A program made the position numbers and the translations under genes. The notes under the pieces were generated by a model, which was not told the DNA's origin, did no database searches, and worked only from the letters and a program-made list of their open reading frames with translations. Shown here piece after piece: positions 25,904-36,625 of a DNA stretch of 64,000 nucleotides; positions within the stretch are counted from its first letter, which is position 1, and each line of letters starts with the position of its first letter. The stretch is from the NCBI RefSeq assembly GCF_038070005.1, contig NZ_JBBPCO010000007.1, positions 96,549 to 160,548 of the forward strand, in the 5' to 3' direction. The stretch comes from Thermithiobacillus plumbiphilus. GTDB taxonomy: Bacteria; Pseudomonadota; Gammaproteobacteria; Acidithiobacillales; Thermithiobacillaceae.

Positions 25904-27910
25904 ATGACAGTTAGCCGCACCGATCTTGCCAACGCCATTCGCGCCTTGAGCATGGATGCCGTTCAGGCAGCCAAATCCGGCCATCCGGGCATGCCCATGG
26001 GCATGGCGGACATCGCCGAAGTGCTCTGGAACGATTTCCTCGTTCACAATCCCAAAGACCCCAACTGGCTCAATCGCGACCGTTTCATGTTGTCCAACGG
26101 TCACGGTTCCATGCTGCAGTACTCCCTGCTGCATCTGGCTGGCTATGATCTGCCCATGGAAGAGCTTAAGCGCTTCCGTCAGTGGGGCAGCCGGACCCCG
26201 GGTCACCCCGAGTACGGCTACACCCCGGGCGTGGAAACCACCACGGGTCCGCTGGGCCAGGGGCTTGCCAACGGCGTGGGCATGGCCCTTGCCGAGCGCC
26301 TGCTGAGCGCCGAATTCAACCGCCCCGGCCACGACATCATTGACCACTACACCTACGTCTTCCTCGGCGATGGCTGCCTGATGGAAGGGGTTTCCCATGA
26401 GGTCTGCTCGCTGGCCGGCACCTGGAAGCTCGGCAAGCTCATCTGCTTCTATGATGACAACGGCATCTCCATCGACGGTCACCTGGAGCCCTGGTTCACT
26501 GACGATACGCCGAAGCGTTTCGAGGCCTATCAGTGGCACGTGGTACGCGACGTGGACGGCCATAACCCCGATGCCATCAAGGCTGCCATCGAGGAGGCCC
26601 GTTCGGTCAAGGACAAGCCGAGCATGATCGTCTGCAAGACCATCATCGGTCACGGCTCGCCCAATCTGGCCGGCACCCATGACTGTCACGGCGCCCCGCT
26701 GGGCGAGAACGAAATCTGCCTGACCCGCGACAATCTTGGCTGGCCGCATGAAGCCTTCACTGTGCCCGAGGAAGTCTATGCCGGCTGGGATGCCCGCGAG
26801 AAAGGACAGCGCGCCCAGGCTGCCTGGAATGAAAGATTCCAGGCCTACAAGGCCGCCTACCCACAAGACGCCGCCGCGCTTGAACGGCGCATGAGCGGCG
26901 AGTTGCCGGCCAACTGGGCGGAGACCGTCAAGGGCTATATCGACGGCCTGCTGCAGGAAAAACCGAACATCGCCACCCGTGTCGCCTCCGGCAAGGCCAT
27001 TGCCGCCCTGGCCCCGGTGCTGCCCGAGTTCGTCGGTGGCTCCGCCGACCTGTCGCCGTCCAACAATACCCTGTGGAAGGGGGCGCGCGAACTGGTCGCA
27101 CCGGTGATCAGCGGCAACTACATCCACTATGGCGTGCGCGAGTTCGGCATGTCCGCCATCATGAACGGCATGGCCCTCTATGGCGGTTTCCTGCCCTTCG
27201 GCGGCACCTTCCTGATCTTCTCGGACTACGCCCGCAATGCCGTGCGCATGTCCGCGCTGATGCATCAGCGGGTCATCTATGTCTTTACCCATGACTCCAT
27301 CGGCCTGGGTGAGGACGGTCCCACCCATCAGCCGATCGAGCAGGTCAACAGCCTGCGCCTGATCCCCAACATGCGGGTCTGGCGTCCCTGCGACGCCGTT
27401 GAAACGGCCGTGGCCTGGGCCATGTCGGTCGAAAACAGCGAAGGCCCTGCCGTGCTGGCCCTGACCCGTCAGAACCTGCCGGCCCAGAATCATACGGATG
27501 AGACCCTGGCGGGCATCCGCAAGGGTGGCTATGTGCTGTCCGAAGCCGCCAATGGGCAGCCCCAGGGCATCCTGATCGCCACCGGCTCCGAGGTCGCGCT
27601 GGCCATGGGTGCCCAGGCCAGGCTGGCCGAGCAGGGCGTGCATGTGCGCGTGGTGTCGATGCCTTGCGTCGAGCTGTTCGACAAGCAGGACGCCGCCTAT
27701 AAGGAAAGCGTGCTGCCCGCCGGCATCACCAGGCGCATGGCCATCGAGGCCGGCACCACCGGGCTCTGGTACAAGTACGTGGGTCTGCAGGGCGCGGTGC
27801 TGGGCATGGATCGCTTTGGCGAGTCGGCCCCGGCCGGCGTGCTCTTCGAGAAGTTCGGCTTCACCGTCGACAATGTCGTGAGCATCTTCCAGGGCCTCCA
27901 GGCAAAATAA
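25904..27910 (+). CDS. tkt: Transketolase
   Basis: A 668-residue thiamine-diphosphate enzyme of the Calvin and pentose phosphate pathways. It shows [21 protein letters not shown] at the N-terminus, the ThDP motif [12 protein letters not shown]...NGISIDGH near residues 155-190, and the Pyr domain [13 protein letters not shown] near 410 with [14 protein letters not shown] near 468. The ATG at 25904 follows AGGAGG with seven bases between. It is the cbbT of the operon and transfers two-carbon units to regenerate ribulose 5-phosphate. Confidence 0.98.
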   Translation: MTVSRTDLANAIRALSMDAVQAAKSGHPGMPMGMADIAEVLWNDFLVHNPKDPNWLNRDRFMLSNGHGSMLQYSLLHLAGYDLPMEELKRFRQWGSRTPGHPEYGYTPGVETTTGPLGQGLANGVGMALAERLLSAEFNRPGHDIIDHYTYVFLGDGCLMEGVSHEVCSLAGTWKLGKLICFYDDNGISIDGHLEPWFTDDTPKRFEAYQWHVVRDVDGHNPDAIKAAIEEARSVKDKPSMIVCKTIIGHGSPNLAGTHDCHGAPLGENEICLTRDNLGWPHEAFTVPEEVYAGWDAREKGQRAQAAWNERFQAYKAAYPQDAAALERRMSGELPANWAETVKGYIDGLLQEKPNIATRVASGKAIAALAPVLPEFVGGSADLSPSNNTLWKGARELVAPVISGNYIHYGVREFGMSAIMNGMALYGGFLPFGGTFLIFSDYARNAVRMSALMHQRVIYVFTHDSIGLGEDGPTHQPIEQVNSLRLIPNMRVWRPCDAVETAVAWAMSVENSEGPAVLALTRQNLPAQNHTDETLAGIRKGGYVLSEAANGQPQGILIATGSEVALAMGAQARLAEQGVHVRVVSMPCVELFDKQDAAYKESVLPAGITRRMAIEAGTTGLWYKYVGLQGAVLGMDRFGESAPAGVLFEKFGFTVDNVVSIFQGLQAK

Positions 27911-27917
27911 TAAAAGC

Positions 27918-27949
27918 CCTGCCGGGTGCCCTCCTTGGCGCCCGGCAGG
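27918..27949 (+). other. Intercistronic hairpin between tkt and gap
   Basis: A 13-bp stem (CCTGCCGGGTGCC, 27918-27930, pairing with 27937-27949) with a six-base loop lies seven bases after the tkt stop. It has no T-tract, so an mRNA processing or stability element or a weak attenuator is more likely than full termination. Confidence 0.7.
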
Positions 27950-27988
27950 CATGATTTCGATTCAACCAAGCAAGACTAGGAGAAAGAA

Positions 27989-29005
27989 ATGGTACTTCGC
28001 GTAGCGATCAATGGTTATGGCCGCATCGGCCGGAACGTGCTCCGGGCGATCTATGAAAACAACCGTACCGACAAGATCCAGATCGTCGCCATCAATGATC
28101 TGGGCAGCGCTGAAACCAATGCCCACCTGACCCAGTACGACTCCGTCCACGGTCGCTTCCCCGGCAGCGTCAGCGTCGAGGGCGACTACATGCTGGTCAA
28201 CAACGACAAGATCCGCGTGCTGGCCGAGCGCGATCCGGCCAAGCTGCCCTGGGGCGACCTGGGCGTGGACGTCGTGATGGAGTGCACCGGCTTTTTCACC
28301 AAGCGCGACATGGCGGCCAAGCACCTCGAAGGCGGCGCCAAGAAGGTCCTGATCTCCGCGCCTGCCGATGGCGAGGACATCACCGTCGTCTATGGCGTGA
28401 ACCACGACAAGCTGGACCCTGACAAGCACGTCATCGTCTCCAACGCGTCCTGCACCACCAACTGCCTGGCACCCTTCGCCAAGGTGCTGCACCAGACCGT
28501 CGGCATCAAGCACGGCCTGATGACCACCGTGCACAGCTACACCAATGACCAGGTGCTGCTGGACGTCTATCACAAGGATCTGCGTCGCGCCCGTTCCGCC
28601 ACCCAGAGCATGATCCCGACCTCCACCGGTGCCGCCAAGGCCGTGGGACTGGTGCTGCCCGAGTTGTCCGGCCGCCTGGATGGCTTCGCCATGCGCGTGC
28701 CCACCCCCAATGTCTCCGTGGTGGATCTGGTGTTCGAAGCCGAGCGCGCCACCAGCAAGGAAGAGATCAACGCCGCGGTGCGCGAAGCTGCTGATGGCGC
28801 CATGAAGGGCGTGCTGGGCTACAACGACAAGCCGCTGGTGTCCATCGACTTCAACCATGATTCCCGTTCCTCGATCTTCGAGTCCACGCTGACCAAGGTC
28901 ATGCAGGGCAACATGGTCAAGGTGCTGTCCTGGTATGACAATGAATGGGGCTTCTCCAACCGCATGGCCGACACCGCGCTGGCCATGATGGGCCAGCCGC
29001 GCTAA
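27989..29005 (+). CDS. gap: Glyceraldehyde-3-phosphate dehydrogenase
   Basis: A 338-residue type I GAPDH. It has the NAD(P)-binding start [14 protein letters not shown], the catalytic [12 protein letters not shown] near residue 152 and [12 protein letters not shown] near the C-terminus. In the Calvin cycle it reduces 1,3-bisphosphoglycerate. An AGGAGAAAG ribosome-binding site precedes the start. Hairpins on both sides of the gene suggest its mRNA segment may be separately stabilised. Confidence 0.98.
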   Translation: MVLRVAINGYGRIGRNVLRAIYENNRTDKIQIVAINDLGSAETNAHLTQYDSVHGRFPGSVSVEGDYMLVNNDKIRVLAERDPAKLPWGDLGVDVVMECTGFFTKRDMAAKHLEGGAKKVLISAPADGEDITVVYGVNHDKLDPDKHVIVSNASCTTNCLAPFAKVLHQTVGIKHGLMTTVHSYTNDQVLLDVYHKDLRRARSATQSMIPTSTGAAKAVGLVLPELSGRLDGFAMRVPTPNVSVVDLVFEAERATSKEEINAAVREAADGAMKGVLGYNDKPLVSIDFNHDSRSSIFESTLTKVMQGNMVKVLSWYDNEWGFSNRMADTALAMMGQPR

Positions 29006-29017
29006 GCAGGGAAATCG

Positions 29018-29042
29018 ACAGGGTGAGCTGGACTCACCCTGT
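29018..29042 (+). other. Intercistronic hairpin between gap and pgk
   Basis: ACAGGGTGAG (29018-29027) pairs with CTCACCCTGT (29033-29042) around a five-base loop, with outer GGGAA/TTCCC extension. Only two T follow, so it is probably a processing or stability element, matching the hairpin before gap. Confidence 0.65.
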
Positions 29043-29117
29043 TTCCCCTGGCGGCCTGTCTCTTCCCCGAAGATTCCGTGTGGGCCAAGGCCCGCGCGCT
29101 ACAGGAGAATGCAATTC

Positions 29118-30314
29118 ATGAAAGTCATCCGGATGACCGACCTGGACCTTGCCGGCAAGCGGGTCCTGATTCGCGAAGATCTGAACGTACCCCAGGATGA
29201 TAATGGCAATGTCACGGACGATACCCGTATCCGTGCCAGCCTGCCGACCATCCAGCACGCCATGAAGGCGGGCGCCAAGGTCATGCTCATGTCGCACCTT
29301 GGTCGCCCCAAGGAAGGCGAATTCGATGAGAAGGCCAGCCTCAGGCCCATCGCGGAGCATCTTGGCAAGCTGCTTGGAACCCCAGTGAAACTGGTCCGCA
29401 ACTGGCTGACCGAGGGTCGCCAGGAGCTGCAGAACCTGCGGAACGGTGAAGTGGTGGTGCTGGAAAACGTGCGCTTCAACAAGGGCGAAGGCAAGGACGA
29501 CGAGGCGCTTTCACGGCAGATGGCCGAGCTTTGTGATGTGTTCGTCATGGATGCCTTTGGCACCGCGCATCGCGCCCAGGCCAGCACCCATGGTGTCGCC
29601 CGCTTTGCCACCATCGCGGCGGCAGGCCCCCTGCTGGTCAATGAGCTCGACGCCCTGGGTAAGGCCCTGGAGAGTCCGGCCCGGCCGCTGGTGGCCATCG
29701 TCGCCGGCTCCAAGGTGTCCACCAAGCTGACCATCCTCAAGACCCTGTCCGATCGCGTGGACCAGCTGATCGTGGGTGGCGGCATCGCCAATACCTTCAT
29801 CCTGGCCGCGGGTCACAAAGTCGGCAAGTCCCTGGTCGAGGCGGACCTCGTGCCCGAAGCCAAGGCCATCATGGACGCGGTCAAGGCCAAGGGCGGCAGC
29901 GTGCCGGTGCCGACCGATGTGGTCGTCGCCAAGGCCTTTGCCGCTGACGCCGAACATCGCGTAGCGAATGTTGACGACGTGCAGGACGACGAGATGATCC
30001 TCGATGTCGGTCCCGAGACTGCGAGCCATCTGGCCGAGATGCTCAGGAAAGCGGGCACCATCGTCTGGAATGGCCCGGTAGGTGTGTTCGAGTTCGAAGC
30101 CTTTGCCAATGGCACCGAGGCCATGGCCCGGGCAGTGGCTGCAAGTCCGGCCTTTTCGATCGCCGGTGGCGGTGACACCATTGCGGCCATCAACAAGTTC
30201 GGGATCGAGAAACAGGTCTCCTATATCAGTACCGGTGGCGGCGCATTCCTGGAATTCCTGGAAGGGAAGGTCCTGCCTGCCGTGGCCATCCTTGAGCAGC
30301 GTGCTGCGGAGTAG
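29118..30314 (+). CDS. pgk: Phosphoglycerate kinase
   Basis: A 398-residue kinase, cbbK of the operon, which phosphorylates 3-phosphoglycerate in carbon fixation. It shows [14 protein letters not shown] near residue 14, [10 protein letters not shown] near 59, and the nucleotide-binding GGGDTIAAI near 353. The second ATG (29118) is chosen: it gives the family start M-x-V-I-R-M-T-D-L and lies ten bases after AGGAG; a first ATG nine bases upstream is too close to that site. Confidence 0.97.
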   Translation: MKVIRMTDLDLAGKRVLIREDLNVPQDDNGNVTDDTRIRASLPTIQHAMKAGAKVMLMSHLGRPKEGEFDEKASLRPIAEHLGKLLGTPVKLVRNWLTEGRQELQNLRNGEVVVLENVRFNKGEGKDDEALSRQMAELCDVFVMDAFGTAHRAQASTHGVARFATIAAAGPLLVNELDALGKALESPARPLVAIVAGSKVSTKLTILKTLSDRVDQLIVGGGIANTFILAAGHKVGKSLVEADLVPEAKAIMDAVKAKGGSVPVPTDVVVAKAFAADAEHRVANVDDVQDDEMILDVGPETASHLAEMLRKAGTIVWNGPVGVFEFEAFANGTEAMARAVAASPAFSIAGGGDTIAAINKFGIEKQVSYISTGGGAFLEFLEGKVLPAVAILEQRAAE

Positions 30315-30319
30315 TTTGC

Positions 30320-31777
30320 TTGAAAAGACGCACCAAAATCGTTGCTACACTAGGGCCTGCCAGCTCCGATCAGGAAACCATCGACCGCCTGATCGAGGCT
30401 GGCGTGGATGTCGTCCGTCTGAATTTCTCCCACGGCATTGCCGAGGATCATGTTCAAAGGGCGGAGCTGGTGCGCGCCCGTGCCCGTGCCGCAGGTCGTG
30501 CCGTGGGCGTGCTCGCGGATCTCCAGGGACCCAAGATCCGCATCGGCAAGTTCAAGGATGGCAAGATCTTCCTGAATCCGGGCGATCCCTTCATCCTGGA
30601 CATCGAGTGTCAGCTTGGTGATCAGACCCGGGTGGGCCTGACCTATCCCGAACTGATCCATGATGTCACTCGCGGCACGACGCTGCTGCTCAATGACGGG
30701 ATGATCGTGCTCTGGGTGGACCAGGTCATGGGCAAGGAGGTGCACACCCGCGTGGTTCAGGGTGGGGAGCTGTCCAACAACAAGGGCATCAACCGAGCCG
30801 GTGGCGGCCTGACCGCGCCGGCCCTGACCGACAAGGATCGCGAGGACATCATCACCGCTGCCCGGCTGGAGGCGGACTACATTGCCGTTTCCTTTCCGCG
30901 CTGTGCCGAGGACATGCACGAGGCCCGTCGCCTGTTGCGTTCAGCAGGCGGACATGGCGCACTGGTGGCCAAGATCGAGCGTGCCGAAGCCGTCGAGGCC
31001 ATGGAGGAGATCATCGACGCCTCCGACGCCATCATGGTTGCCCGTGGGGATCTTGGGGTGGAGATCGGCGATGCTGCCGTACCCCCGGTTCAGAAGCGGC
31101 TGATCAAGATGGCCCGCGAGCGAAACCGGGTGGTCATCACGGCCACGCAGATGATGGAGTCGATGATCACCAATCCCATCCCGACCCGGGCCGAGGTATC
31201 CGACGTTGCCAATGCCGTGCTGGATGGCACCGATGCCGTGATGCTCTCGGCGGAAACGGCTTCGGGCAAGTACCCGGTGGAGGCCGTGGCCGCCATGGAC
31301 CGGGTCTGTCGGGAGACCGAGCGGCAGGCACACTGGGAAAACGACAATCTGCTGCCTGAGCACCAGTGGCTGCGCATGGATGAAACCATCGCCGGGATCA
31401 GTGTCATTGCGGCCAGCCGTCTGCCCATCGCGGCGATTGCCGCATTCACCGAAAGCGGCGCCACCACGCTCTGGATGTCGCGGGCCAACACGCATGTGCC
31501 GATCTATGCCCTGAGTCCGCAGGTGCATACCCGGCGCAAGGTCACGCTCTATCGTGGCGTGTACCCCATCAATTTCCGCCTGAACCGGCATGATGACCCC
31601 GGCCAGGTCATGCGTGCGGCGGAGGACGAACTGCGGCGAAGAGGCTCCGTGCGTGATGGCGATCTGATCCTGATCACCATCGGCGAACCGATGGCGGCAC
31701 CGGGGGGCACCAATACCCTCAAGATCGTACGCGTGGGAGATCTTGCACGACGCGAGGCCGAAGCCCCGGGGGGATGA
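30320..31777 (+). CDS. pyk: Pyruvate kinase
   Basis: A 485-residue pyruvate kinase linking triose phosphates to pyruvate and ATP. It begins at a TTG five bases after pgk with KRRTKIVATLGPAS, the normal family start, and no later Met gives a full protein; GGAG lies 7 nt upstream. Active-site features are DLQGPKIRIG near residue 67, MVARGDLGVEIG near 238 and TATQMMESMI near 270, followed by the C-terminal domain. Rare TTG initiation could keep its yield below that of pgk. Confidence 0.95.
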   Translation: MKRRTKIVATLGPASSDQETIDRLIEAGVDVVRLNFSHGIAEDHVQRAELVRARARAAGRAVGVLADLQGPKIRIGKFKDGKIFLNPGDPFILDIECQLGDQTRVGLTYPELIHDVTRGTTLLLNDGMIVLWVDQVMGKEVHTRVVQGGELSNNKGINRAGGGLTAPALTDKDREDIITAARLEADYIAVSFPRCAEDMHEARRLLRSAGGHGALVAKIERAEAVEAMEEIIDASDAIMVARGDLGVEIGDAAVPPVQKRLIKMARERNRVVITATQMMESMITNPIPTRAEVSDVANAVLDGTDAVMLSAETASGKYPVEAVAAMDRVCRETERQAHWENDNLLPEHQWLRMDETIAGISVIAASRLPIAAIAAFTESGATTLWMSRANTHVPIYALSPQVHTRRKVTLYRGVYPINFRLNRHDDPGQVMRAAEDELRRRGSVRDGDLILITIGEPMAAPGGTNTLKIVRVGDLARREAEAPGG

Positions 31778-31783
31778 AAATCG

Positions 31784-31812
31784 TTTTCATGTATTTTGTT
31801 TGTGTTTATAAT
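31784..31812 (+). promoter_or_regulatory. Internal promoter upstream of fba
   Basis: TTTTCA (31784-31789), a 17-nt spacer and a perfect TATAAT (31807-31812) lie in an unusually AT-rich 77-nt gap between pyk and fba. The predicted transcript starts about 35 nt before the fba ATG. Confidence 0.7.
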
Positions 31813-31854
31813 CGCTTGAACGCTTTTTTGGCATTCCATTCCTAGGAGACGCAC

Positions 31855-32946
31855 ATGGCGCTTATCTCGCTTCGACAACTGCTTGACCATGCGGCTGAGC
31901 ATGGTTACGGTATTCCCGCTTTCAATGTCAACAACATGGAGCAGATCCATGCCATCATGGAGGCGGCCCAGGAAGTGGACAGCCCCGTGATCCTGCAGGG
32001 CTCCGCCGGTGCCCGCAAGTACGCCGGCGAGCCCTTTCTGCGCCATCTGGTCATGGCCGCCGTCGAGATGTATCCCAATATCCCGGTTGCCATGCACCAG
32101 GACCACGGTGCCAGCCCGGCGGTCTGCATCCAGGCCATCCGTTCCGGCTTCACCAGCGTGATGATGGACGGCTCCCTGATGGAAGACGCCAAGACCCCGT
32201 CCACCTATGACTACAATGTCGCCGTGACCCGCCAGGTGGTGGACATGTCCCACGCCGTGGGCGTTTCCGTGGAAGGTGAACTCGGCTGCCTGGGCTCGCT
32301 TGAAAGCGGCATGGGCGAGAAGGAGGACGGCCATGGCGCCGAGGGCGTGCTGAGCCACGATCAGCTTTTGACCGACGCCGAAGAGGCTGCCCGTTTCGTG
32401 GCCGCCACCAAGGTCGACGCCCTGGCCATTGCCATCGGCACCAGCCATGGCGCCTACAAGTTCTCCCGCAAGCCCACCGGTGACATCCTGGCCATCGAGC
32501 GCGTCAAGGAGATCCATGCCCGCATCCCCGATACCCATCTGGTGATGCACGGTTCCTCTTCCGTGCCGCAGGAGTGGCTGGACATCATCAACCAGTTCGG
32601 TGGCGAGATGCCGCAGACCTACGGCGTGCCGGTTGAAGAGATCCAGCAGGGCATCAAGTACGGCGTGCGCAAGGTCAACATCGACACCGATCTGCGCATG
32701 GCCATGACTGGCGCCATCCGCAAGCACCTGGCCGAGAACAAGAGCAATTTCGATCCGCGCAAGTTCCTGGTCGATGCCACCAAGGCGGCCAAGGCGATCT
32801 GCAAGGCCCGCTACGAGCAGTTCGGCACCGCCGGCAATGCCAGCAAGATCAAGGTCATTGCGCTCGACGACATGGCCCTTCGCTACAAGAAGGGCGAACT
32901 GGATCCGCGTGTCACGGGCCTCGAGGCCCAGCGCGCTGCCGGCTAA
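31855..32946 (+). CDS. fba: Fructose-bisphosphate aldolase class II, Calvin cycle subtype
   Basis: A 363-residue zinc-dependent aldolase (cbbA). It starts with [27 protein letters not shown] and carries the zinc His in MHQDHG near residue 83, the GELG...ES region near 141, GTSHGAYK near 203 and MHGSSSVP near 232. It condenses triose phosphates, or erythrose 4-phosphate with DHAP, for RuBP regeneration. It has its own promoter and is followed by a perfect terminator. Confidence 0.97.
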   Translation: MALISLRQLLDHAAEHGYGIPAFNVNNMEQIHAIMEAAQEVDSPVILQGSAGARKYAGEPFLRHLVMAAVEMYPNIPVAMHQDHGASPAVCIQAIRSGFTSVMMDGSLMEDAKTPSTYDYNVAVTRQVVDMSHAVGVSVEGELGCLGSLESGMGEKEDGHGAEGVLSHDQLLTDAEEAARFVAATKVDALAIAIGTSHGAYKFSRKPTGDILAIERVKEIHARIPDTHLVMHGSSSVPQEWLDIINQFGGEMPQTYGVPVEEIQQGIKYGVRKVNIDTDLRMAMTGAIRKHLAENKSNFDPRKFLVDATKAAKAICKARYEQFGTAGNASKIKVIALDDMALRYKKGELDPRVTGLEAQRAAG

Positions 32947-32966
32947 GCCATCCTGGTCTTGTCCAG

Positions 32967-32997
32967 CGAGGCCCAACATCCGTTGGGCCTCGTTTTT
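32967..32997 (+). terminator. Strong Rho-independent terminator after fba
   Basis: CGAGGCCCAAC (32967-32977) pairs perfectly with GTTGGGCCTCG (32982-32992) around ATCC, followed by five T. It separates glpX-tkt-gap-pgk-pyk-fba from rpe-gph-trp, at least partly. Confidence 0.95.
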
Positions 32998-33070
32998 GCC
33001 GGAATAATTCAGGTGTCTTGGCCCAGGGTGGCTCTGCCCTGCGCCAAGCTACCTTATCCTTGAGGTCATC

Positions 33071-33733
33071 ATGTCCAAATTCAAGATTGCCCCTTCCATC
33101 CTGTCCGCCGATTTCGCCCGTCTTGGTGAAGAAGTCCGTGCGGTTGATCAGGCTGGCGCCGACTACATCCATGTGGATGTCATGGACAACCACTTCGTTC
33201 CGAACCTGACGATCGGACCGCTGGTGGCAGCCGCCATTCGCCCGCATACCCAAAAGCCCCTGGACGTGCACCTGATGATCGAGCCCGTGGATGCCATCAT
33301 CCCGGAGTTCGCCAAGGCCGGCGCGAATATCATCACCGTGCATCCGGAGGCGACCCGACATCTGGATCGCACCATCCAGCTCATCCAGAGCCTGGGCTGC
33401 AAGGCCGGGGTATCGCTGAATCCGGCGACCCCCATCAATGTGCTGGACTACGTGCTGGAGAAGCTGGATCTCGTGTTGCTGATGAGCGTCAATCCCGGCT
33501 TTGGCGGCCAGAGCTTCATCGAATACACGCTGCCCAAGATCGAGCAGGTACGCAAGCGCATCGATGCCACCGGCAAGGCCATCGATCTTGAAGTCGATGG
33601 CGGCATCAAGGTGGACAATGTGCGCCGCGTGGCCGATGCCGGCGCCGATGTCTTCGTGGCTGGAAGCGCCATCTACAACACCCCGGACTACAAGGCGACC
33701 ATCGACGCCTTCCGTCGCGCCTTGGGGGAATGA
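33071..33733 (+). CDS. rpe: Ribulose-phosphate 3-epimerase
   Basis: A 220-residue TIM-barrel epimerase (cbbE) interconverting xylulose and ribulose 5-phosphate. It shows [16 protein letters not shown] at the start, the metal-binding [17 protein letters not shown] near residues 33-50, HLMIEP near 66, and VNPGFGGQ near 138. It overlaps gph by four bases. Confidence 0.97.
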   Translation: MSKFKIAPSILSADFARLGEEVRAVDQAGADYIHVDVMDNHFVPNLTIGPLVAAAIRPHTQKPLDVHLMIEPVDAIIPEFAKAGANIITVHPEATRHLDRTIQLIQSLGCKAGVSLNPATPINVLDYVLEKLDLVLLMSVNPGFGGQSFIEYTLPKIEQVRKRIDATGKAIDLEVDGGIKVDNVRRVADAGADVFVAGSAIYNTPDYKATIDAFRRALGE

Positions 33734-34428
33734 GCGTGGCAGTCCTGATGAAGCCCCGCTTTCAGCCTCCTTTTACCGCAAAGGCCGTTGTCATCGACCT
33801 GGATGGCACCCTGATCGACACCGCCGGTGATCTGGCGGCGGCCGCCAACCGGATGCTGCAGGAACTGGGACGCCCCACGGTCGAGCTGCCGATCATTCGC
33901 GGTTTCATCGGCAATGGCGTCAAGGAGCTGGTGCGCCGCACCCTGCGCCTGACCGAGGAGCCTTCGGACGACATGGTCAATGAAGCCTTCGCCATCTACA
34001 TGGCGCATTACAAAAACCACCTGCACGACACCAGCCGACCCTATCCTGGCGTGCAGGAAACCGTGGAGGCCCTGCGCCGCGAAGGTCGGGTGCTTGGCTG
34101 CATCACCAACAAGCGCGACGAGCTGACCCAGCCTCTGCTCAAGGCGCTGGGGTTGCATCACTATTTCCAGATCATCCTGTCGGGGGATACCCTGCCCAAA
34201 CGCAAGCCTGACCCCATGCCGCTGCTGCATGCCAGTCATGTGCTCGGCATTGCGGCCGAGGACATGTTGCTGGTCGGCGATTCCCGCAACGACACGGAGG
34301 CGGCATTTGGCGCCGGGGTGCCTGTCGTTTGTGTCACTTATGGGTATAATGGCGATCAGGACGTCCGCGAACTGAATCCGGATGCTGTCATCGACGAATT
34401 CGCGGATCTCAGCAACCTGCTGGCTTGA
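33730..34428 (+). CDS. gph: Phosphoglycolate phosphatase
   Basis: A 232-residue HAD-family phosphatase (cbbZ) that removes 2-phosphoglycolate made by Rubisco oxygenation. HAD motif I is [15 protein letters not shown] near residue 20, motif II TNKRDE near 127, motif III KPDPMP near 157, motif [14 protein letters not shown] near 178. The start overlaps the rpe stop (ATGA). It is followed by the trpE leader region, an order known from Acidithiobacillus cbb operons. Confidence 0.96.
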   Translation: MSVAVLMKPRFQPPFTAKAVVIDLDGTLIDTAGDLAAAANRMLQELGRPTVELPIIRGFIGNGVKELVRRTLRLTEEPSDDMVNEAFAIYMAHYKNHLHDTSRPYPGVQETVEALRREGRVLGCITNKRDELTQPLLKALGLHHYFQIILSGDTLPKRKPDPMPLLHASHVLGIAAEDMLLVGDSRNDTEAAFGAGVPVVCVTYGYNGDQDVRELNPDAVIDEFADLSNLLA

Positions 34429-34442
34429 CGGGAAACCAGATC

Positions 34443-34509
34443 ATGGTCACCTTGGCTGAAAACATCAGAATCATGGCCCGATGGCGGCGCTGAAGCATTC
34501 AGCGCCGCC
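34443..34509 (+). promoter_or_regulatory. Possible trp leader: short peptide frame plus 12-bp hairpin
   Basis: An open frame at 34443-34493 encodes 16 residues ending M-A-R-W-R-R-stop, with a single Trp codon at 34482-34484. A perfect 12-bp hairpin (34483-34494 with 34498-34509, loop GCA) starts inside that Trp codon. GCTGAA at 34455-34460 repeats part of the left arm and could pair with the right arm instead. There is no T-tract after the hairpin, so classical intrinsic attenuation is not supported as it stands. Confidence 0.35.
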
Positions 34510-34544
34510 GTACGATCGCATTCTGACAGCCTAGGTGAATCCGC

Positions 34545-36050
34545 ATGACCCCTGAACAGTTCAAGAACCTTGCCGCGCAAGGTTATAACCGTATACCACT
34601 CTCGCGAGAAATCCTCGCCGACCTCGACACGCCGCTGAGCGCCTATCTCAAACTGGCACATGGGCCTTATTCCTACCTGCTGGAATCAGTGCAGGGTGGT
34701 GAAAAATGGGGCCGCTACTCCATCATTGGCCTGCCGGCCAGGACCTTGCTGCGCGTTCGCGGGCAGGAGATCACACTTGAAATTGCGGGCGAAACGGTCG
34801 AGCAGCACCAGGCAATCGATCCCCTGCAGTGGATCGAGGAATACCAGCAGCGTTTCCGGGTGGCGCCTGTAGAGAGTCTGCCGCGTTTTTCCGGCGGGCT
34901 GGTCGGCTATTTCGGCTATGATACCGTGCGCTACATCGAACCCAGGCTGCAGGGCAGGCAAAAGCCTGATCCTCTGGGAACGCCGGACATCCTGTTGCTG
35001 CTATCCGAAGAAGTGGTGGTCTTCGACAATCTGCGTGGTCGCCTGCACCTGATCGTGCATGCCGATCCCGCCTTGCCCCGGGCTTACGAAAACGCCCAGG
35101 CCCGGCTCGACCAACTCGTAGCCGCATTGCGCGAGCCCTTGCCTGCGCAGGCGTCGCTCGGCCAGGCCCGCGAGGTCGGCGAGGCGGACTTCCAGTCCAG
35201 CTTCAGCCGCGAGGGCTATGAAAATGCGGTGAACCGGATCAAGGCCTATATCCGCGAAGGCGATGTCATGCAGGTGGTGCCTTCCCAGCGCATGTCCATT
35301 CCCTTTGCCGCCGCCCCCCTGGACCTCTACCGTGCCTTGCGCGGGCTCAATCCCTCACCCTACATGTTCTTCTTCGATCTCGACGAATTTCATATCGTCG
35401 GGGCCTCCCCGGAAATCCTGACGCGCCTGGAAGACGGCGAGGTAACGGTCCGCCCCATTGCCGGGACGCGGCCACGCGGCAGCACCACGGCCGAGGATCA
35501 GGCGCTGGAGGCGGAGCTGCTGGCCGATCCCAAGGAGCGCGCCGAACACCTGATGCTGATCGACTTGGCACGCAACGACGTGGGCCGGGTAGCCGAGACC
35601 GGCTCGGTGCGGGTCACCCAGAACATGGCCATTGAGCGCTACTCGCACGTCATGCACATCGTGTCCAATGTCACCGGGCAACTGAAGCAGGGGCTCAATG
35701 CCATGGATGTCCTGCGTGCAACCTTTCCGGCCGGCACCGTTTCAGGGGCGCCCAAGATCCGCGCCATGGAGATCATCGACGAGCTGGAGCCGGTCAAGCG
35801 GGGCATCTATGCCGGCGCGGTGGGATACCTGTCCTGGACGGGCAACATGGATACCGCCATTGCCATCCGCACCGCGGTCATCAAGGCAGGCATGCTGCAC
35901 ATCCAGGCTGGGGGCGGCATCGTGGCGGATTCCGTGCCCGCGCTGGAATGGGAAGAGACCCTGAACAAGCGCCGTGCGACCTTCCGGGCCGTCGCGCTGG
36001 CCGAGGCCGGCCTGACCGAAACGCAGCAAGGAGAACGGCCATGCTCCTGA
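34545..36050 (+). CDS. trpE: Anthranilate synthase component I
   Basis: A 501-residue chorismate-utilising enzyme that makes anthranilate using ammonia from TrpG. The N-terminal tryptophan-site region has [14 protein letters not shown] near residue 50, and the catalytic domain has [14 protein letters not shown] near 234, PIAGTRPRG near 310, [12 protein letters not shown] near 341 and [14 protein letters not shown] near 403. Feedback inhibition by Trp is expected from the LLES motif. It overlaps trpG by 10 nt. Confidence 0.97.
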   Translation: MTPEQFKNLAAQGYNRIPLSREILADLDTPLSAYLKLAHGPYSYLLESVQGGEKWGRYSIIGLPARTLLRVRGQEITLEIAGETVEQHQAIDPLQWIEEYQQRFRVAPVESLPRFSGGLVGYFGYDTVRYIEPRLQGRQKPDPLGTPDILLLLSEEVVVFDNLRGRLHLIVHADPALPRAYENAQARLDQLVAALREPLPAQASLGQAREVGEADFQSSFSREGYENAVNRIKAYIREGDVMQVVPSQRMSIPFAAAPLDLYRALRGLNPSPYMFFFDLDEFHIVGASPEILTRLEDGEVTVRPIAGTRPRGSTTAEDQALEAELLADPKERAEHLMLIDLARNDVGRVAETGSVRVTQNMAIERYSHVMHIVSNVTGQLKQGLNAMDVLRATFPAGTVSGAPKIRAMEIIDELEPVKRGIYAGAVGYLSWTGNMDTAIAIRTAVIKAGMLHIQAGGGIVADSVPALEWEETLNKRRATFRAVALAEAGLTETQQGERPCS

Positions 36051-36625
36051 TGATCGACAACTATGACAGCTTCACCTACAACCTCGTGCAGTACTTTGGC
36101 GAACTGGGCGCGGATGTCGCCGTGCACCGCAACGACCGGATCACCCTGGCCGAGATCGAGGCGCTGGCGCCTGAGCGCATCGTGATCTCGCCGGGCCCCT
36201 GCACGCCCAATGAAGCGGGAATTTCCATGGACGTCATCCGCCACTTTGCCGGACGTCTGCCGATCCTCGGCGTCTGCCTTGGTCATCAGGCCATCGGCCA
36301 GGTGTTTGGTGGCCATGTCATTCACGCCAGGGAAGTCATGCATGGCAAGACTTCCCCGATCCTGCATCAACAGGAGGGCGTGTTCAGGGCATTGCCGGTC
36401 CCCTTCGAGGCCACCCGCTATCATTCCCTGGTGGTCGAGCGCGAGACCCTGCCGGATTGCCTAGCGGTGACTGCCTGGACTGCCGAGGGCGACATCATGG
36501 GGCTGCGTCACAAGTCACTGGCCATCGAGGGCGTGCAGTTTCATCCCGAATCAATCATGACCGCGCATGGCAAGGAATTGCTGAACAACTTCCTGCAACA
36601 GCCTGCCGGAGCGGACAGCGCATGA
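36041..36625 (+). CDS. trpG: Anthranilate synthase component II (glutamine amidotransferase)
   Basis: A 194-residue class I glutamine amidotransferase. It has [15 protein letters not shown] at the start, the oxyanion/nucleophile motif [10 protein letters not shown] (Cys near residue 79) and catalytic His/Glu in GVQFHPESI near 168. The ATG at 36041 follows AAGGAG and overlaps the trpE stop. It could also serve p-aminobenzoate synthesis. Its stop overlaps trpD as ATGA. Confidence 0.97.
   Translation: MLLMIDNYDSFTYNLVQYFGELGADVAVHRNDRITLAEIEALAPERIVISPGPCTPNEAGISMDVIRHFAGRLPILGVCLGHQAIGQVFGGHVIHAREVMHGKTSPILHQQEGVFRALPVPFEATRYHSLVVERETLPDCLAVTAWTAEGDIMGLRHKSLAIEGVQFHPESIMTAHGKELLNNFLQQPAGADSA

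Noticed and set aside
25732..25914. Small gene just before tkt
   Set aside because: No ribosome-binding site or protein-like composition, and it overlaps both the structured leader and the tkt start.
25841..27952. A 703-codon open frame on the minus strand opposite tkt
   Set aside because: Mirror of strong codon bias in a GC-rich gene; it has no ribosome-binding site, its residues match no family, and tkt on the plus strand is unambiguous. The same applies to long antisense frames at 5078-6631, 6393-7679, 31549-32979 and 58891-60426.
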